Shown piece after piece: positions 9,017 to 17,878 of a DNA stretch of 63,145 bases. Below the pieces are notes generated by a model. The model was not told where the DNA came from. It was given only the letters and a program-made list of their open reading frames with translations, and did no database searches. Origin of the DNA: CALFCX01 sp041650595 (GTDB taxonomy: Bacteria > Margulisbacteria > WOR-1 > JAKLHX01); the NCBI GenBank assembly GCA_041650595.1, contig JBAZKW010000012.1:1-63145 (forward strand), in the 5' to 3' direction. Positions within the stretch are counted from its first letter, which is position 1. Every line of letters begins with the position of its first letter. The translations under genes were made by a program, and so were the position numbers.

Positions 9017-11434
9017 TTATCCCATCACCACTTTTACTATATGCATTCGGCCGTCAGCATGCGGTTTTATGACATTCCCCTGGATCTTTGTTCCGTCAAC
9101 CTCTATTGATGATATACCATGCTCTACGCCTTTGGGATTTTCTATCTCTATTTCGTAAACAGCGCCACGGAAAGGTCTTGTTATCTTGCATTTCTTCCAT
9201 TTTGACGGGATGCACGGATCAATCTTAAGTCCTTCGAACTCTCTTCTTGCTCCGAGTATCCATTCCGTGGCCACCATAAATGTCCAGCCGGCCGTTCCTG
9301 TAAGCCAGGTGTAGGCCCCTTCTCCGTATGCGTAGGGATGGTCAGGCCCGATCAAATACTCCGCGTAAGCATAAGGTTCAGCTTTGTAAAGTTCGACATC
9401 CTTTTGTTTGTTGGGCATTATTTTGCACATTTCTCTGAAAGCGGCATTCCCCATGCCTAGCTTAGCAAAAGCCGCGATCATAAAAGTCTGCGCGTGGCAA
9501 AACACGGCCGCATTTTCTTTTGTTCCCTGGGAAAACATCGCGATACGCCCGAGTCCCGGATCAAAAACGGTATATGCGGGAGCCAGAAGCGCCATGCCGT
9601 GAGGACCGGCAAGATTTTTTTCAATGGAATCCAGCATGACCGGCAGCCTGTCCTGATGGACAAGATCTGCAAGCACCGCCCAAGACTGCGAATTGAGAAA
9701 TATTTTTCCTTCTTTATTCTTGGAAGACCCGAACGGCACCATATCGTCATTGTATCCTGCAAGGTACCACTTGCCGTCCCAACCGCTTTCGTTGATCTTT
9801 GCAGACATAGATGCAGTTTTCCCAAGCAAGTCATCTTTAATTTCTTTCTTCCCTATTATTCCCGCAAGTTCCGCAAGATTTTTGAGCGCCCTTACCAGTG
9901 CTATCGCCAGCCACACGCTTTCCCCGATCTGCTTTCTTCCCGCCATATCAAGGGCATCGTTCCAGTCCGCCTCCCCCACTCTCGGAAGGCCGTGAACGCT
10001 GACATCGTTGTACGTAAAATTGAGCTGGGCAAGAAGGTGATCGAACAAAGTCCCCTTGCCGTCTTCGATTGCCCCGCCGCTCCAGTTGATGTCGGTCTTT
10101 GTCCCGCCTTCTCTCCATCTGTCTTTCAGCCAAGGGACCTCCTCAAACAATATATTCTTATCCCCCGTCTCTCTCACATAGCCGGCAACGGAAGGAGTAA
10201 GCCATGTAGGATGATCTTTAAACGGCCTGTTTGAATAAGGGCCGTAAGTATCCGACCAGCCCGGAGCCATTGTGCCGTCACGCCTTGTAAGGGATGCTAC
10301 TTTGAGCATTTTTGATTTTGCAAGAGCGGTATTAATGGATAAAATTGATTCGCTGTCCTGGCACGAATCGCGCAATCCTCTCCCCCCCTGTCCTTCATGA
10401 TAAAAAGAAGGCGATCTGCTCCACAGGTTGCACATATAAAGCTGGTACTTGACCCAGTTGTTGACTATCGTGTCAAAATCCTTGTCCGGAGTCTCAACTT
10501 TTACAGGGGCTAGAGCCGCTTCCCAATGTATTATTGCATCTTCCAACGCTTTTGCTGTGGTCTTTTTGTCCTTGAATTTTTTTATTATTCTCTCCGCGTC
10601 TTTTTGCCCGGTTGTCTGCCCCAAAATGAACAGGATCTCTTTTTCTTCGCCCGGTTTTAACGTGATCTTATTCTGTAAGACGGCTACAGGCTCTTCCCCG
10701 TCACAAATGCTTTGCGTGCACTTGCCCTCAAAAACGCCTTTCGGGTTCTGGCACGTATTCCCCCGTCCTAGAAAATTTGTTTTATGGCAATCCCAGCCGG
10801 CAATTTTTTCGCTCGAAGAAAAGAACAAGACATACGGATTGTTTTTGATGTTGAATTCTTCGTAAAAAGCGGTCTTTCTTGCAAAGATTGAAGAAGAATC
10901 CTTGTCAAAAGCAACCCTATTCCACAGGATCGCAATATTGTAGAAAGTGATATAGTCTGCACTGCCTATAAACCATTCCAGATAACCGAATATGTTAAGT
11001 TTTTTTGTCTTTTTCGTTGTGTTTTTTATTTTCACTTTCCATATTTCGCACGGCTCGTCTGTTGGCACAAAATAAGTGGTCTGAGCTTCTATCCCGTTAG
11101 TTCTGGTCTTTATTATCTGGTAGCCGAACCCTACCCTGCATTCGTAACTGTCATACTTGGTCCGTATCGGCTCCCAGGACACGCTAAAAGCTTTTTCTGT
11201 TTCAGCGTCCTGCACAAAGACATATCTTCCCGGCCTGCCTTGATGAAGGTTTTGCCCCGTCCAATACAGCATCCTTTCGGTCTTGGAATCTTTGAAAAAG
11301 CTGTAGCCCCCCGCTGTTTGAGAAATAACTGCGCAGTATTTTTCATTCGTCAGATAATTGCCCCACGGCTTGGGGGTATCCGGATTACTGATTATGAACT
11401 CCTTGCCGTCTGAAGAAAAACTGCCGTATTTCAT
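9017..11434 (-). CDS. GH94 glycoside phosphorylase, second paralogue
   Basis: 805 aa with the full GH94 layout: N-terminal beta-sandwich (KYGSFS, PWGNYLTN, AGGYSFFKD), then an (alpha/alpha)6 domain with GLRDSCQD and ADWNDALD (general-acid motif D490/D493). It is clearly distinct from the first paralogue: GRGLRDS, SQGTKENAAVF and ADWNDA replace GRGMGFRDS, GLKENGAIF and ADWNDC. A different acceptor is therefore likely, for instance laminaribiose, chitobiose or cellobionic acid; the sequence does not decide. ATG start with AAAGGGA about 12 nt upstream. Cytoplasmic. It is separated from glmS upstream by a repeat. Confidence 0.8.
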   Translation of the reverse strand: MKYGSFSSDGKEFIISNPDTPKPWGNYLTNEKYCAVISQTAGGYSFFKDSKTERMLYWTGQNLHQGRPGRYVFVQDAETEKAFSVSWEPIRTKYDSYECRVGFGYQIIKTRTNGIEAQTTYFVPTDEPCEIWKVKIKNTTKKTKKLNIFGYLEWFIGSADYITFYNIAILWNRVAFDKDSSSIFARKTAFYEEFNIKNNPYVLFFSSSEKIAGWDCHKTNFLGRGNTCQNPKGVFEGKCTQSICDGEEPVAVLQNKITLKPGEEKEILFILGQTTGQKDAERIIKKFKDKKTTAKALEDAIIHWEAALAPVKVETPDKDFDTIVNNWVKYQLYMCNLWSRSPSFYHEGQGGRGLRDSCQDSESILSINTALAKSKMLKVASLTRRDGTMAPGWSDTYGPYSNRPFKDHPTWLTPSVAGYVRETGDKNILFEEVPWLKDRWREGGTKTDINWSGGAIEDGKGTLFDHLLAQLNFTYNDVSVHGLPRVGEADWNDALDMAGRKQIGESVWLAIALVRALKNLAELAGIIGKKEIKDDLLGKTASMSAKINESGWDGKWYLAGYNDDMVPFGSSKNKEGKIFLNSQSWAVLADLVHQDRLPVMLDSIEKNLAGPHGMALLAPAYTVFDPGLGRIAMFSQGTKENAAVFCHAQTFMIAAFAKLGMGNAAFREMCKIMPNKQKDVELYKAEPYAYAEYLIGPDHPYAYGEGAYTWLTGTAGWTFMVATEWILGARREFEGLKIDPCIPSKWKKCKITRPFRGAVYEIEIENPKGVEHGISSIEVDGTKIQGNVIKPHADGRMHIVKVVMG

Positions 11435-11503
11435 CGCTAGAGAAGTCCCTTTCTAAAGATTGGATTGTTGCCTAAATTGATTTTATCATAAAGGAGTATG
11501 GGA

Positions 11504-11617
11504 GTCATTGCGAGGAGTCCCGAGCGAGCGAAGTGAGTCGAGGGACGACGAAGCAATCCCATAGAACAATGGGATTGCTTCGCGAAGTTATCCCGCCTTG
11601 GCGGGACTCGCAATGAC
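11504..11617. repeat. GTCATTGCGAG-type interspersed repeat, long form
   Basis: About 114 bp that starts GTCATTGCGAGGAG, contains GACGAAGCAATCCC and its inverse GGGATTGCTTCG, and ends CTCGCAATGAC. It is flanked by glmS and the second GH94 gene. The arms are imperfectly self-complementary and share modules with the repeat at 40885-40970. This is a REP/MITE-like element with no coding capacity. Confidence 0.85.
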
Positions 11618-11619
11618 AG

Positions 11620-13449
11620 CTATTCCACCGTCACGCTTTTGGCAAGGTTGCGCGGCTGATCGACATGACAGCCCCTTTTCACGGCAATGTAATAGGCCAG
11701 AAGCTGCAGGGGCACTACCGCAAGGATCGCGGAAAGCGTTTCCCTGGTCTTTGGCAGATATATGACATCTTTTGCTTTTTTTGCGATAAGCCTGTCGCCT
11801 TCAGTTGCCAGTGCGATGACGCGGCCGCCGCGGGCATTTACTTCTTCAATATTTCCGAGTATTTTATCATACCTTCTGCCGGAAAGCGCCAGTACCACTA
11901 CGGGCATGTTTTCGTCAATTAGAGCTATCGGCCCGTGCTTCATCTCGGCCGCGGGATAGCCTTCGGCGTGTATATAAGAGATCTCCTTAAGCTTAAGGGC
12001 CCCTTCAAGCGCGGCAGGGAAACCCTCTCCTCTGCCAAGATACAAAGCGTTTGAAGCATTGAAATATTTATCGGCGATCTTTTCTATTTTGTCCTCCGCG
12101 GAAAAAACCTGTTCAACTTTGTTCGGGATCTCAAACAGGCTGTGCAATCTGCTTTGGAACCTGCTTTTCGATAGTCTGTTATTTTTTCTGCCGAGATAAA
12201 GCGCCAAAAGAAAAAGAACGACGACCTGTGTAGTGAACGCCTTTGTCGAAGCGACTCCAATCTCCGGTCCGGCAGAAGTATAGATAACTCCGTCAGATTC
12301 TCTCGCAATAGAAGAAGAAAAAACGTTGCAGATAGAGACGACTTTCGCGCCGTGTTTTTTTGCTTCTTGAATGGCGCCCAATGTATCGGCAGTTTCCCCC
12401 GACTGGCTGATCGCTATCACAAGAGTGTTCTTGTCAATTATCGGCATCCTGTACCGGAACTCGGCGGCATATTCGACTTCGGAAGGTATTTTTGCATAGT
12501 ATTCCAGATAATATTCGCCTATCAAGGCAGCATGCCACGAAGTTCCGCAGGCGGTCAGAACGATCCTTTTTATCCCCGTAATATCCTTTTCCTTAAGATT
12601 AAGGTCTTTAAAGCGGATGTTTTTCTTTGAAGAGTCTACTATGTCATGGATCGTATCGATTATGGCTTTAGGCTGTTCATGTATCTCTTTGAGCATAAAA
12701 TGGGCATATCCTGATTTTTCCGCCGAGACAGGGTCCCAGGAGATCAGGGTTTCTTTCCTGTTGATTGATGCCTTTGTCTTTGAAAAGATCTTTATCTTGC
12801 TCTTGGTCACGGTCGCTATGTCCCCGTCCTCAAGAGTTATTATCCTTGAAGAGTACTTGACTATTGCGGGCACATCGCTTGAAATAAAGTTCTCATTTTC
12901 TCCTACCCCGATGATAAGAGGGCTGCCTTTTCTGGCTACTATTATCTCCCCCGGGAATTTTTTAAAAATTACGCCGATCGCATAGGAACCTTTGAGTTTT
13001 TTGAGCGCTAGCTTGACCGCATTTTCAGGTCCACGCCCGATATTTTCTTCTATTAAATGTACTATGACTTCCGTATCTGTTTGAGACCGGAAGATATGCC
13101 CTTTTGCACAAAGAACGCGTTTCAATTCTTCGTAGTTCTCAATTATCCCGTTGTGGACCAGGGCAATGCTGTCAGTGCAGTCGAGATGGGGGTGAGCATT
13201 TTCTTTGGAAGGCTGGCCGTGAGTGGCCCATCTGGTGTGGCCAAGTCCCACATGAGCCTGGCGCCGTCTTTTGGCAACGGCTTTTTCCAGATCCGCTATT
13301 TTTCCGACGGACTTTTCTACGTGGAGTTTTTTATTCGAAATAACGGCTATGCCGGAAGAATCATACCCTCTGTACTCAAGCTTTCGGAGTCCCTCTATGA
13401 GTATAGGGACTGCGTCCTTTTCGCCGATATAGCCGAATATCCCGCACAT
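11620..13449 (-). CDS. glmS: Glutamine-fructose-6-phosphate aminotransferase (isomerizing)
   Basis: 609 aa, full length. The N-terminal class II glutaminase domain begins MCGIFGYIG, so Cys2 becomes the N-terminal nucleophile. Two SIS isomerase domains follow (TACGTSWHAALIGEYYLE and SQSGETADTLGA), and the protein ends DQPRNLAKSVTVE as in the family. It makes glucosamine-6-phosphate from fructose-6-phosphate and glutamine for peptidoglycan and lipopolysaccharide. It starts 9 bp downstream of the sugar-binding lipoprotein gene, indicating cotranscription. No glmS ribozyme was seen upstream. Confidence 0.97.
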   Translation of the reverse strand: MCGIFGYIGEKDAVPILIEGLRKLEYRGYDSSGIAVISNKKLHVEKSVGKIADLEKAVAKRRRQAHVGLGHTRWATHGQPSKENAHPHLDCTDSIALVHNGIIENYEELKRVLCAKGHIFRSQTDTEVIVHLIEENIGRGPENAVKLALKKLKGSYAIGVIFKKFPGEIIVARKGSPLIIGVGENENFISSDVPAIVKYSSRIITLEDGDIATVTKSKIKIFSKTKASINRKETLISWDPVSAEKSGYAHFMLKEIHEQPKAIIDTIHDIVDSSKKNIRFKDLNLKEKDITGIKRIVLTACGTSWHAALIGEYYLEYYAKIPSEVEYAAEFRYRMPIIDKNTLVIAISQSGETADTLGAIQEAKKHGAKVVSICNVFSSSIARESDGVIYTSAGPEIGVASTKAFTTQVVVLFLLALYLGRKNNRLSKSRFQSRLHSLFEIPNKVEQVFSAEDKIEKIADKYFNASNALYLGRGEGFPAALEGALKLKEISYIHAEGYPAAEMKHGPIALIDENMPVVVLALSGRRYDKILGNIEEVNARGGRVIALATEGDRLIAKKAKDVIYLPKTRETLSAILAVVPLQLLAYYIAVKRGCHVDQPRNLAKSVTVE

Positions 13450-13458
13450 CTAAATAGT

Positions 13459-14832
13459 TTATCTCTTGGCTTGTTTAAGGACCGAGTTTATCTCTTTGGC
13501 TGCCTCATCTAGCCCTGATTTTACAACAGACCTAAGCTGCTCGTCTTCCGCAGCAAGGACGTGATCCCATATTATCCCCAGCCTTCTGGTAAGTATCGGC
13601 TCAATAAGCCCCCAGGCCGGTATACAGGGATAGGTCCTGCCATACTTTATGGTCTCCTTGAATTGACTCCTGAACTGGTCCGAAGAAAAATAGGGATCAT
13701 CAAAGGCTGTTTTTATGGCCGGGAGGAATCCGGTTGATTTTGCATATTCAACCTGCGGTTTTTGAGAGACCAGATATTTTATGACCTGCCAGGCCGCATC
13801 GGGGTTCTTGCTGTTTTTGAAGATCGCCAGGTCGCTGCCTCCGACAAATGTATAACGTCCTTTCGGGCCCGCGGGATATGCAGTAACTGAAAAATTTCTC
13901 GAAGCTATGGACCCGTAAGAACCTCCCTGCTCCGGCGGCAGCGTCAGGGTTTTTATCTCGTAAGGGCCGTCGAAATACATTGCGTAAGACCCATTATTAA
14001 AATTGCTGCTTATTTGTGCGGTATTAAGTTCCAAAGCGTCCAGCGGAATATACCCCTTTTTGACCAGGTTCACATAGTAGAGCATCCCTTCAAGCGCGGC
14101 CTCGCTGTTTATTGCGGCGGATTTTCTGTCTTTCGAGAGAAAATCTCCTCCTGCCGCCCAGATCCATGGGGCCACGTTATGTATAACGTTCCAGTCATTC
14201 TTTCCCGGGACTCCCATCGGGTATACACGGACACTTTCTATTTCAAGCTCCGCTTCTTTTATACTTTTCAGGGATTTCTCAAAAGAGTCCCATGTCTTGA
14301 GGTTGTCCGGGGTCAGTCTAAGCTGCCTGAAAACATCGGCCCTGAAATACAGAGCTCTTGAGTCTACAAACCAAGGGATCGCTGTAACCGTGCCTGAACC
14401 CTCGATGCCGCTGGATACCCATGCCGGAGGGATAAATGCTGCTGCGCCGCCGATCTCTGATACTTTGCCCTTAAGATCTGCCAGCGCCCCCATGGCGGAT
14501 ACTGCTCCTACCCAAGTACTTCCGAGCTGGACAATGTCCGGAGTATCACCGGAAGTTGCTGCGGTGGTTATTTTTGTCCATGCGGATCCCCAGTCTACAG
14601 ACGTCACTACTACGTCAATATCGGGGTTCGCTTCTTTAAACGGGGCCAAGACAGCTTCTATGTCTTTTATCGGTTCCATGCTGTTTGGCATGACCCACAT
14701 CTGTATGACCTTTTTCCCCGAAGAAGATGTCTTCAGAGACCCGTCGGGTCCATTCACTCCCTTGCCTCCGCAACCTAAAACAGAGATGGAAAAACAGCAG
14801 ACAGCGGCAAGAACAAGCGCAGACTTTCTCAT
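13459..14832 (-). CDS. ABC-type sugar-binding lipoprotein (family 1 solute-binding protein)
   Basis: 457 aa. The signal peptide ends in the lipobox VLGC, giving a lipid-anchored periplasmic protein. The mature sequence has family 1 features: IDVVVTSVDWGSAWTKI, TPDIVQLGSTWVGAV, GSYAMYFDGPYEI, and the C-terminal GGSDLAIFKNSKNPDAAW motif (compare malto-oligosaccharide and other sugar-binding proteins). It would deliver an oligosaccharide to an ABC importer, but no permease or ATPase gene is present in the window. It leads the leftward block ahead of glmS and the glycosidase genes. Confidence 0.88.
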   Translation of the reverse strand: MRKSALVLAAVCCFSISVLGCGGKGVNGPDGSLKTSSSGKKVIQMWVMPNSMEPIKDIEAVLAPFKEANPDIDVVVTSVDWGSAWTKITTAATSGDTPDIVQLGSTWVGAVSAMGALADLKGKVSEIGGAAAFIPPAWVSSGIEGSGTVTAIPWFVDSRALYFRADVFRQLRLTPDNLKTWDSFEKSLKSIKEAELEIESVRVYPMGVPGKNDWNVIHNVAPWIWAAGGDFLSKDRKSAAINSEAALEGMLYYVNLVKKGYIPLDALELNTAQISSNFNNGSYAMYFDGPYEIKTLTLPPEQGGSYGSIASRNFSVTAYPAGPKGRYTFVGGSDLAIFKNSKNPDAAWQVIKYLVSQKPQVEYAKSTGFLPAIKTAFDDPYFSSDQFRSQFKETIKYGRTYPCIPAWGLIEPILTRRLGIIWDHVLAAEDEQLRSVVKSGLDEAAKEINSVLKQAKR

Positions 14833-14943
14833 GATCGTCCTCCTTAGAATATAGACTTGATCCGGATAGTGTCACAACCCTAAATAGCGGGCAGTCCTTA
14901 CTTATTAAACTCTAACATATCCGCCAATTCTTGTAAACGCCGC

Positions 14944-14972
14944 TTGACAGCAAGCTCCCGTGTTTGTTAGAT
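14944..14972 (+). promoter_or_regulatory. Sigma-70 promoter of the structured RNA
   Basis: A perfect TTGACA (14944-14949), 17-bp spacer and TTAGAT (14967-14972), giving a predicted start near 14979. It faces the structured RNA and away from the sugar-binding protein gene. Confidence 0.55.
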
Positions 14973-14978
14973 TATTGG

Positions 14979-15252
14979 TACAAGGCGTTGATGCGGTGAA
15001 AATCCGCGGAGCCGAACGGCAAAATTCTCTTTTCAAAAATCGGCCGTTTTCTTAGAGGCCAAACGAGCTGAACCCATACGGGTATCCTAGAGCTTGCCGG
15101 CTCTCTTTTGATTCTGCCGGAGGCTTGAAAAAATTTGCCGTTACGTGATCCCGCGTTAGCGGATAAAATGCCTCTTACTTTCCGGACGACGACAACACTG
15201 GCGTGACTGTCGTCCACGCAGGTGGGTTCGGAAGTAACGGGGCGTTTTTTTT
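14979..15252 (+). ncRNA. Unassigned structured RNA of about 270 nt
   Basis: This gene-free stretch has a promoter before it and ends in a large stem (15170-15180 with 15232-15243) followed by eight T residues (15245-15252). Inside that stem is a 7-bp helix, GGACGAC (15184-15190) with GTCGTCC (15209-15215). Other helices are GCGG..CCGC around the loop TGAAAAT, ACCC-ATAC-GGGT, and CCGC-GTTA-GCGG (15151-15162). AACGGC at 15015-15020 can pair with GCCGTT at either 15043-15048 or 15137-15142, which are mutually exclusive. I could not match it to RNase P RNA, tmRNA, SRP RNA or 6S RNA. A short GGTGAAAATCC resembles cobalamin riboswitches, but the rest does not fit. Confidence 0.5.
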
Positions 15253-15264
15253 GTTGTCCGGTGT

Positions 15265-15293
15265 TTGTCATTATCTTAAATCCGGTGTAGAAT
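15265..15293 (+). promoter_or_regulatory. Promoter of the thioredoxin-like/ccdA operon, apparently leaderless
   Basis: TTGTCA (15265-15270), 17-bp spacer, TAGAAT (15288-15293). Only 6 nt separate the -10 box from the ATG at 15300, so transcription should begin at or next to the start codon. No Shine-Dalgarno is present. Confidence 0.6.
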
Positions 15294-15299
15294 ATTGCC

Positions 15300-15815
15300 A
15301 TGAGAATAAACAAGCTTTTGGGTTTTTTGTTGTTATTCGCGTTGCTTTTGCCCGCTGTGGGATATTCCATGTCGGAAAAAAATCTTCTTTCGGATAAGAC
15401 CAAGTATACGGATTTCTATCTCAACGACCTGGACGGCATCTACACAAGACTTTCCGAGTACAAAGGCAAGGTGATCTTCCTTAATTTTTTCGCCACCTGG
15501 TGCCCTCCGTGCAGAAATGAGATGCCTTCCATGCAAAAATTGCACGAGACACTGAAAGGACCTAATTTCGAAATGATCGCGGTATCCGTGGACCGGGGCG
15601 GCATGGAAAGGGTAAAAGATTTTATTGAAAAAAACGGATACACATTCAAGGTCCTTTTGGACAGCGACGGTTCGGCGGCAAGAAAATACTCTGTTTCCAG
15701 TATTCCTTCAACCTTTATAATAGACAAAAACGGGAATATTGTAAGCCATGTGATCGGCGAAAGGGACTGGGCAAGTTCCGCCGCTATAGCCGAAATTAAA
15801 AAGCTCACACAATGA
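15300..15815 (+). CDS. TlpA/ResA-like thiol-disulfide oxidoreductase
   Basis: 171 aa. An N-terminal hydrophobic signal or anchor (LLGFLLLFALLLPAVGYS) precedes a thioredoxin fold with the redox motif WCPPC in FFATWCPPCRNEM and the cis-Pro region SSIPSTFIID. It acts outside the cytoplasmic membrane as a thiol reductant, for example in cytochrome c maturation or reduction of exported proteins. The next gene, ccdA, overlaps by 4 bp (ATGA) and supplies electrons across the membrane, supporting this role. The ATG is apparently leaderless. Confidence 0.88.
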   Translation: MRINKLLGFLLLFALLLPAVGYSMSEKNLLSDKTKYTDFYLNDLDGIYTRLSEYKGKVIFLNFFATWCPPCRNEMPSMQKLHETLKGPNFEMIAVSVDRGGMERVKDFIEKNGYTFKVLLDSDGSAARKYSVSSIPSTFIIDKNGNIVSHVIGERDWASSAAIAEIKKLTQ

Positions 15816-16522
15816 TCCCATTAAATATTTCGGCTGCCGGAGCGTTTCTGGCTGGCGTTATATCGTTTTTCTCTCCATGCATACTGCCTCTTGTCCCGTC
15901 TTATATGTCATACATAACCGGTTCGGTTTTCAGCGGCCTTGAAAACGAAGAAGATCTTGCCGGCATTAAGAGGAATACAACACTCTATTCTCTACTATTT
16001 ATTGCGGGGTTTTCGTCGGTTTTCGTTTTGTTGGGATGTGCCGCAAGCTTTGCCGGCAGTTTATTCCTCGAATACAGAGACTATATCAGAATAACCGGAG
16101 GTGTTTTGATCTTCGTGTTCGGGCTTCACATAATGGGATGGCTCAGGATCGGAGTTTTGAACTCGTATTTTAAACTTGATGCAAAAAAAACAGCCCCCGG
16201 TTATTTAAGATCTTTCCTTGCCGGCATAATATTTGCCGCGGGATGGACTCCCTGTGTAGGCCCCATACTCGGTTCAATACTAATACTTGCGGGAACGGAG
16301 GCCACCATATTAAACGGGATATTACTGCTTGGCCTTTACTCTCTGGGCATGGCAATCCCTTTCTTCGTAATTTCTTTGTCAGCAAATTTTTTCCTCGCAC
16401 GGCTGAATAAACTAAAAGAATGGGTCCCGCTGATAAACAATATTTCCGGCATTGCCCTGATCATAACCGGGATATTTTTGATAACCGGAATGTTTGGAAC
16501 GTTGTCTTCTTTGTTTTACTGA
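15812..16522 (+). CDS. ccdA: CcdA-type transmembrane electron transporter
   Basis: 236 aa with six predicted membrane helices. The two redox cysteines lie in the repeated motifs FFSPCILPLVPSY (N-terminal half) and GWTPCVGPILGS (C-terminal half), diagnostic of the CcdA/DsbD membrane domain. It passes reducing equivalents from cytoplasmic thioredoxin to the extracytoplasmic TlpA-like partner encoded just upstream with an ATGA overlap. Confidence 0.92.
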   Translation: MIPLNISAAGAFLAGVISFFSPCILPLVPSYMSYITGSVFSGLENEEDLAGIKRNTTLYSLLFIAGFSSVFVLLGCAASFAGSLFLEYRDYIRITGGVLIFVFGLHIMGWLRIGVLNSYFKLDAKKTAPGYLRSFLAGIIFAAGWTPCVGPILGSILILAGTEATILNGILLLGLYSLGMAIPFFVISLSANFFLARLNKLKEWVPLINNISGIALIITGIFLITGMFGTLSSLFY

Positions 16523-16550
16523 TCCGCGAAAATATCTGCGGGTTTTTCGC

Positions 16551-16847
16551 CTACATCATTTCGAGTGCCTCGCGGCCGCTCATCCCGACAATAACCCCTT
16601 TTTTGCTAGCATTCTCGTTCACTTCTTTTACCGTCCCTTCAAGCAGTCCCGGCAGATCTTTTATGGCTCCGGAAACGGATTTTATAAGCGCGGCGGGATA
16701 ATTAAATTTATCAAAGACCATTACATTAACAAGCCCGCAGCCAATCATGCCTGAAGAGGTTTTGGCAAAGACCATGTTGACGGGCCCGAATTCAAAAACA
16801 AAACCGTCAGCGGATTTTTTATCGAGCTGGATTTTTTCTGCCTTCAT
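16551..16847 (-). CDS. DUF1805 (YunC-like) protein
   Basis: 98 aa. The central sequence FAKTSSGMIGCGLVNVMVFDKFNYPAA matches the DUF1805 family (PF08827, Bacillus YunC), a small globular alpha/beta protein of unknown biochemical role found in archaea and anaerobic bacteria. It follows pfkA by 8 bp on the same strand, so it is probably cotranscribed with it. Confidence 0.75.
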   Translation of the reverse strand: MKAEKIQLDKKSADGFVFEFGPVNMVFAKTSSGMIGCGLVNVMVFDKFNYPAALIKSVSGAIKDLPGLLEGTVKEVNENASKKGVIVGMSGREALEMM

Positions 16848-16855
16848 AAGACCCC

Positions 16856-17824
16856 CTATATTGCCAGCATCTGCGCCAGTTTATAATCACTCAGATTGAT
16901 CGATTTTTTTTCTTTAGCGGCGGTTTCAATTGAAAAAGATAAAATATTTCCGCCTACTATGCCGACCATCCTGTTGTTTTTTCCGCCTATGAGAAGCCTG
17001 ACTGCTTCCGCTCCGAACTTGCACGCAAGCATCCTGCTAAAAGCGGAAGGAGTTCCTCCTCTCTGTATATGCCCCAAGATCGTGACGCGAACATCCAGAT
17101 CCGTTTCCTCTTTGATATTCTGCGCAATGATATTTGGATTACCGGCGCCCTCGGCCATGACGATAATACTGCTCATCTTTCCCCTTTTGTGGCCATCTTC
17201 GAGCTGTTTTATTACCGCTGAAAGTTTATATTTTACCTCTGGCACCAGAACTATCTCTGCTCCGGATACCAACCCGACTTCAAGAGCAAGATATCCGTGC
17301 TCCCTTCCCATGACCTCAACAATAAACACCCGTTCGTGTGAATTTGCGGTATCCCTGATCTTGTCTATCGCTTCGACGGCGGTGTTTACGGCCGTGTCGA
17401 ACCCTATAGTGTAGTCGGTATGAGAAAGGTCATTATCGATCGTTGCGGGGATCACGATACAGGGGACTTTGCTTTCCTTGTAGATATTCACAGCCCCGTG
17501 AAGGGAGCCGTCCCCGCCAATGATAATCAGTCCGTCGATTTTGTGTTCTTTCAGGTGTTTGTACGCTTTTTCCCTTGAACTTTTCTTCTTAAATTCCGCT
17601 GAGCGCACCGTATGAAGTATCGTGCCACCCCTGTTGATAATGCCGCTGACTGACCTGACATCCAGCATTTTCATCTCGCCGTCGATGAGTCCCGCGTACC
17701 CTCTTTCAATTCCAACAACCTCCAGGCCATAGAACTTGGCACACCGGACGACCGCCCTGATCGCGGCATTCATTCCCGGGGCATCCCCGCCCGTCGTCAA
17801 AACACCGATACGCTTAATTTTCAT
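16856..17824 (-). CDS. pfkA: ATP-dependent 6-phosphofructokinase
   Basis: 322 aa, the standard bacterial length. Family motifs in order: GVLTTGGDAPGMNAAIR (ATP loop), GGDGSLHGA (the GGDGS form of the ATP-type enzyme), TIDNDLSHTDYTIGFDTA (catalytic Asp of the TIDND motif), VEVMGREHGYLA and LGHIQRGGTPSAFSR. It phosphorylates fructose-6-phosphate in glycolysis and fits with eno and gpmI in this window. The minus-strand start has GAGGATTGAC upstream. Confidence 0.96.
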   Translation of the reverse strand: MKIKRIGVLTTGGDAPGMNAAIRAVVRCAKFYGLEVVGIERGYAGLIDGEMKMLDVRSVSGIINRGGTILHTVRSAEFKKKSSREKAYKHLKEHKIDGLIIIGGDGSLHGAVNIYKESKVPCIVIPATIDNDLSHTDYTIGFDTAVNTAVEAIDKIRDTANSHERVFIVEVMGREHGYLALEVGLVSGAEIVLVPEVKYKLSAVIKQLEDGHKRGKMSSIIVMAEGAGNPNIIAQNIKEETDLDVRVTILGHIQRGGTPSAFSRMLACKFGAEAVRLLIGGKNNRMVGIVGGNILSFSIETAAKEKKSINLSDYKLAQMLAI

Positions 17825-17878
17825 GTCAATCCTCTCAAAGCTAAAATGCGATCAATGATAATTATACACCCAAATAGT

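Noticed and set aside
14979..15252. Cobalamin riboswitch
   Set aside because: Only GGTGAAAATCC matches. The CCCGC-ACTG core and the downstream B12-related gene are missing, and a separate promoter drives the next gene.
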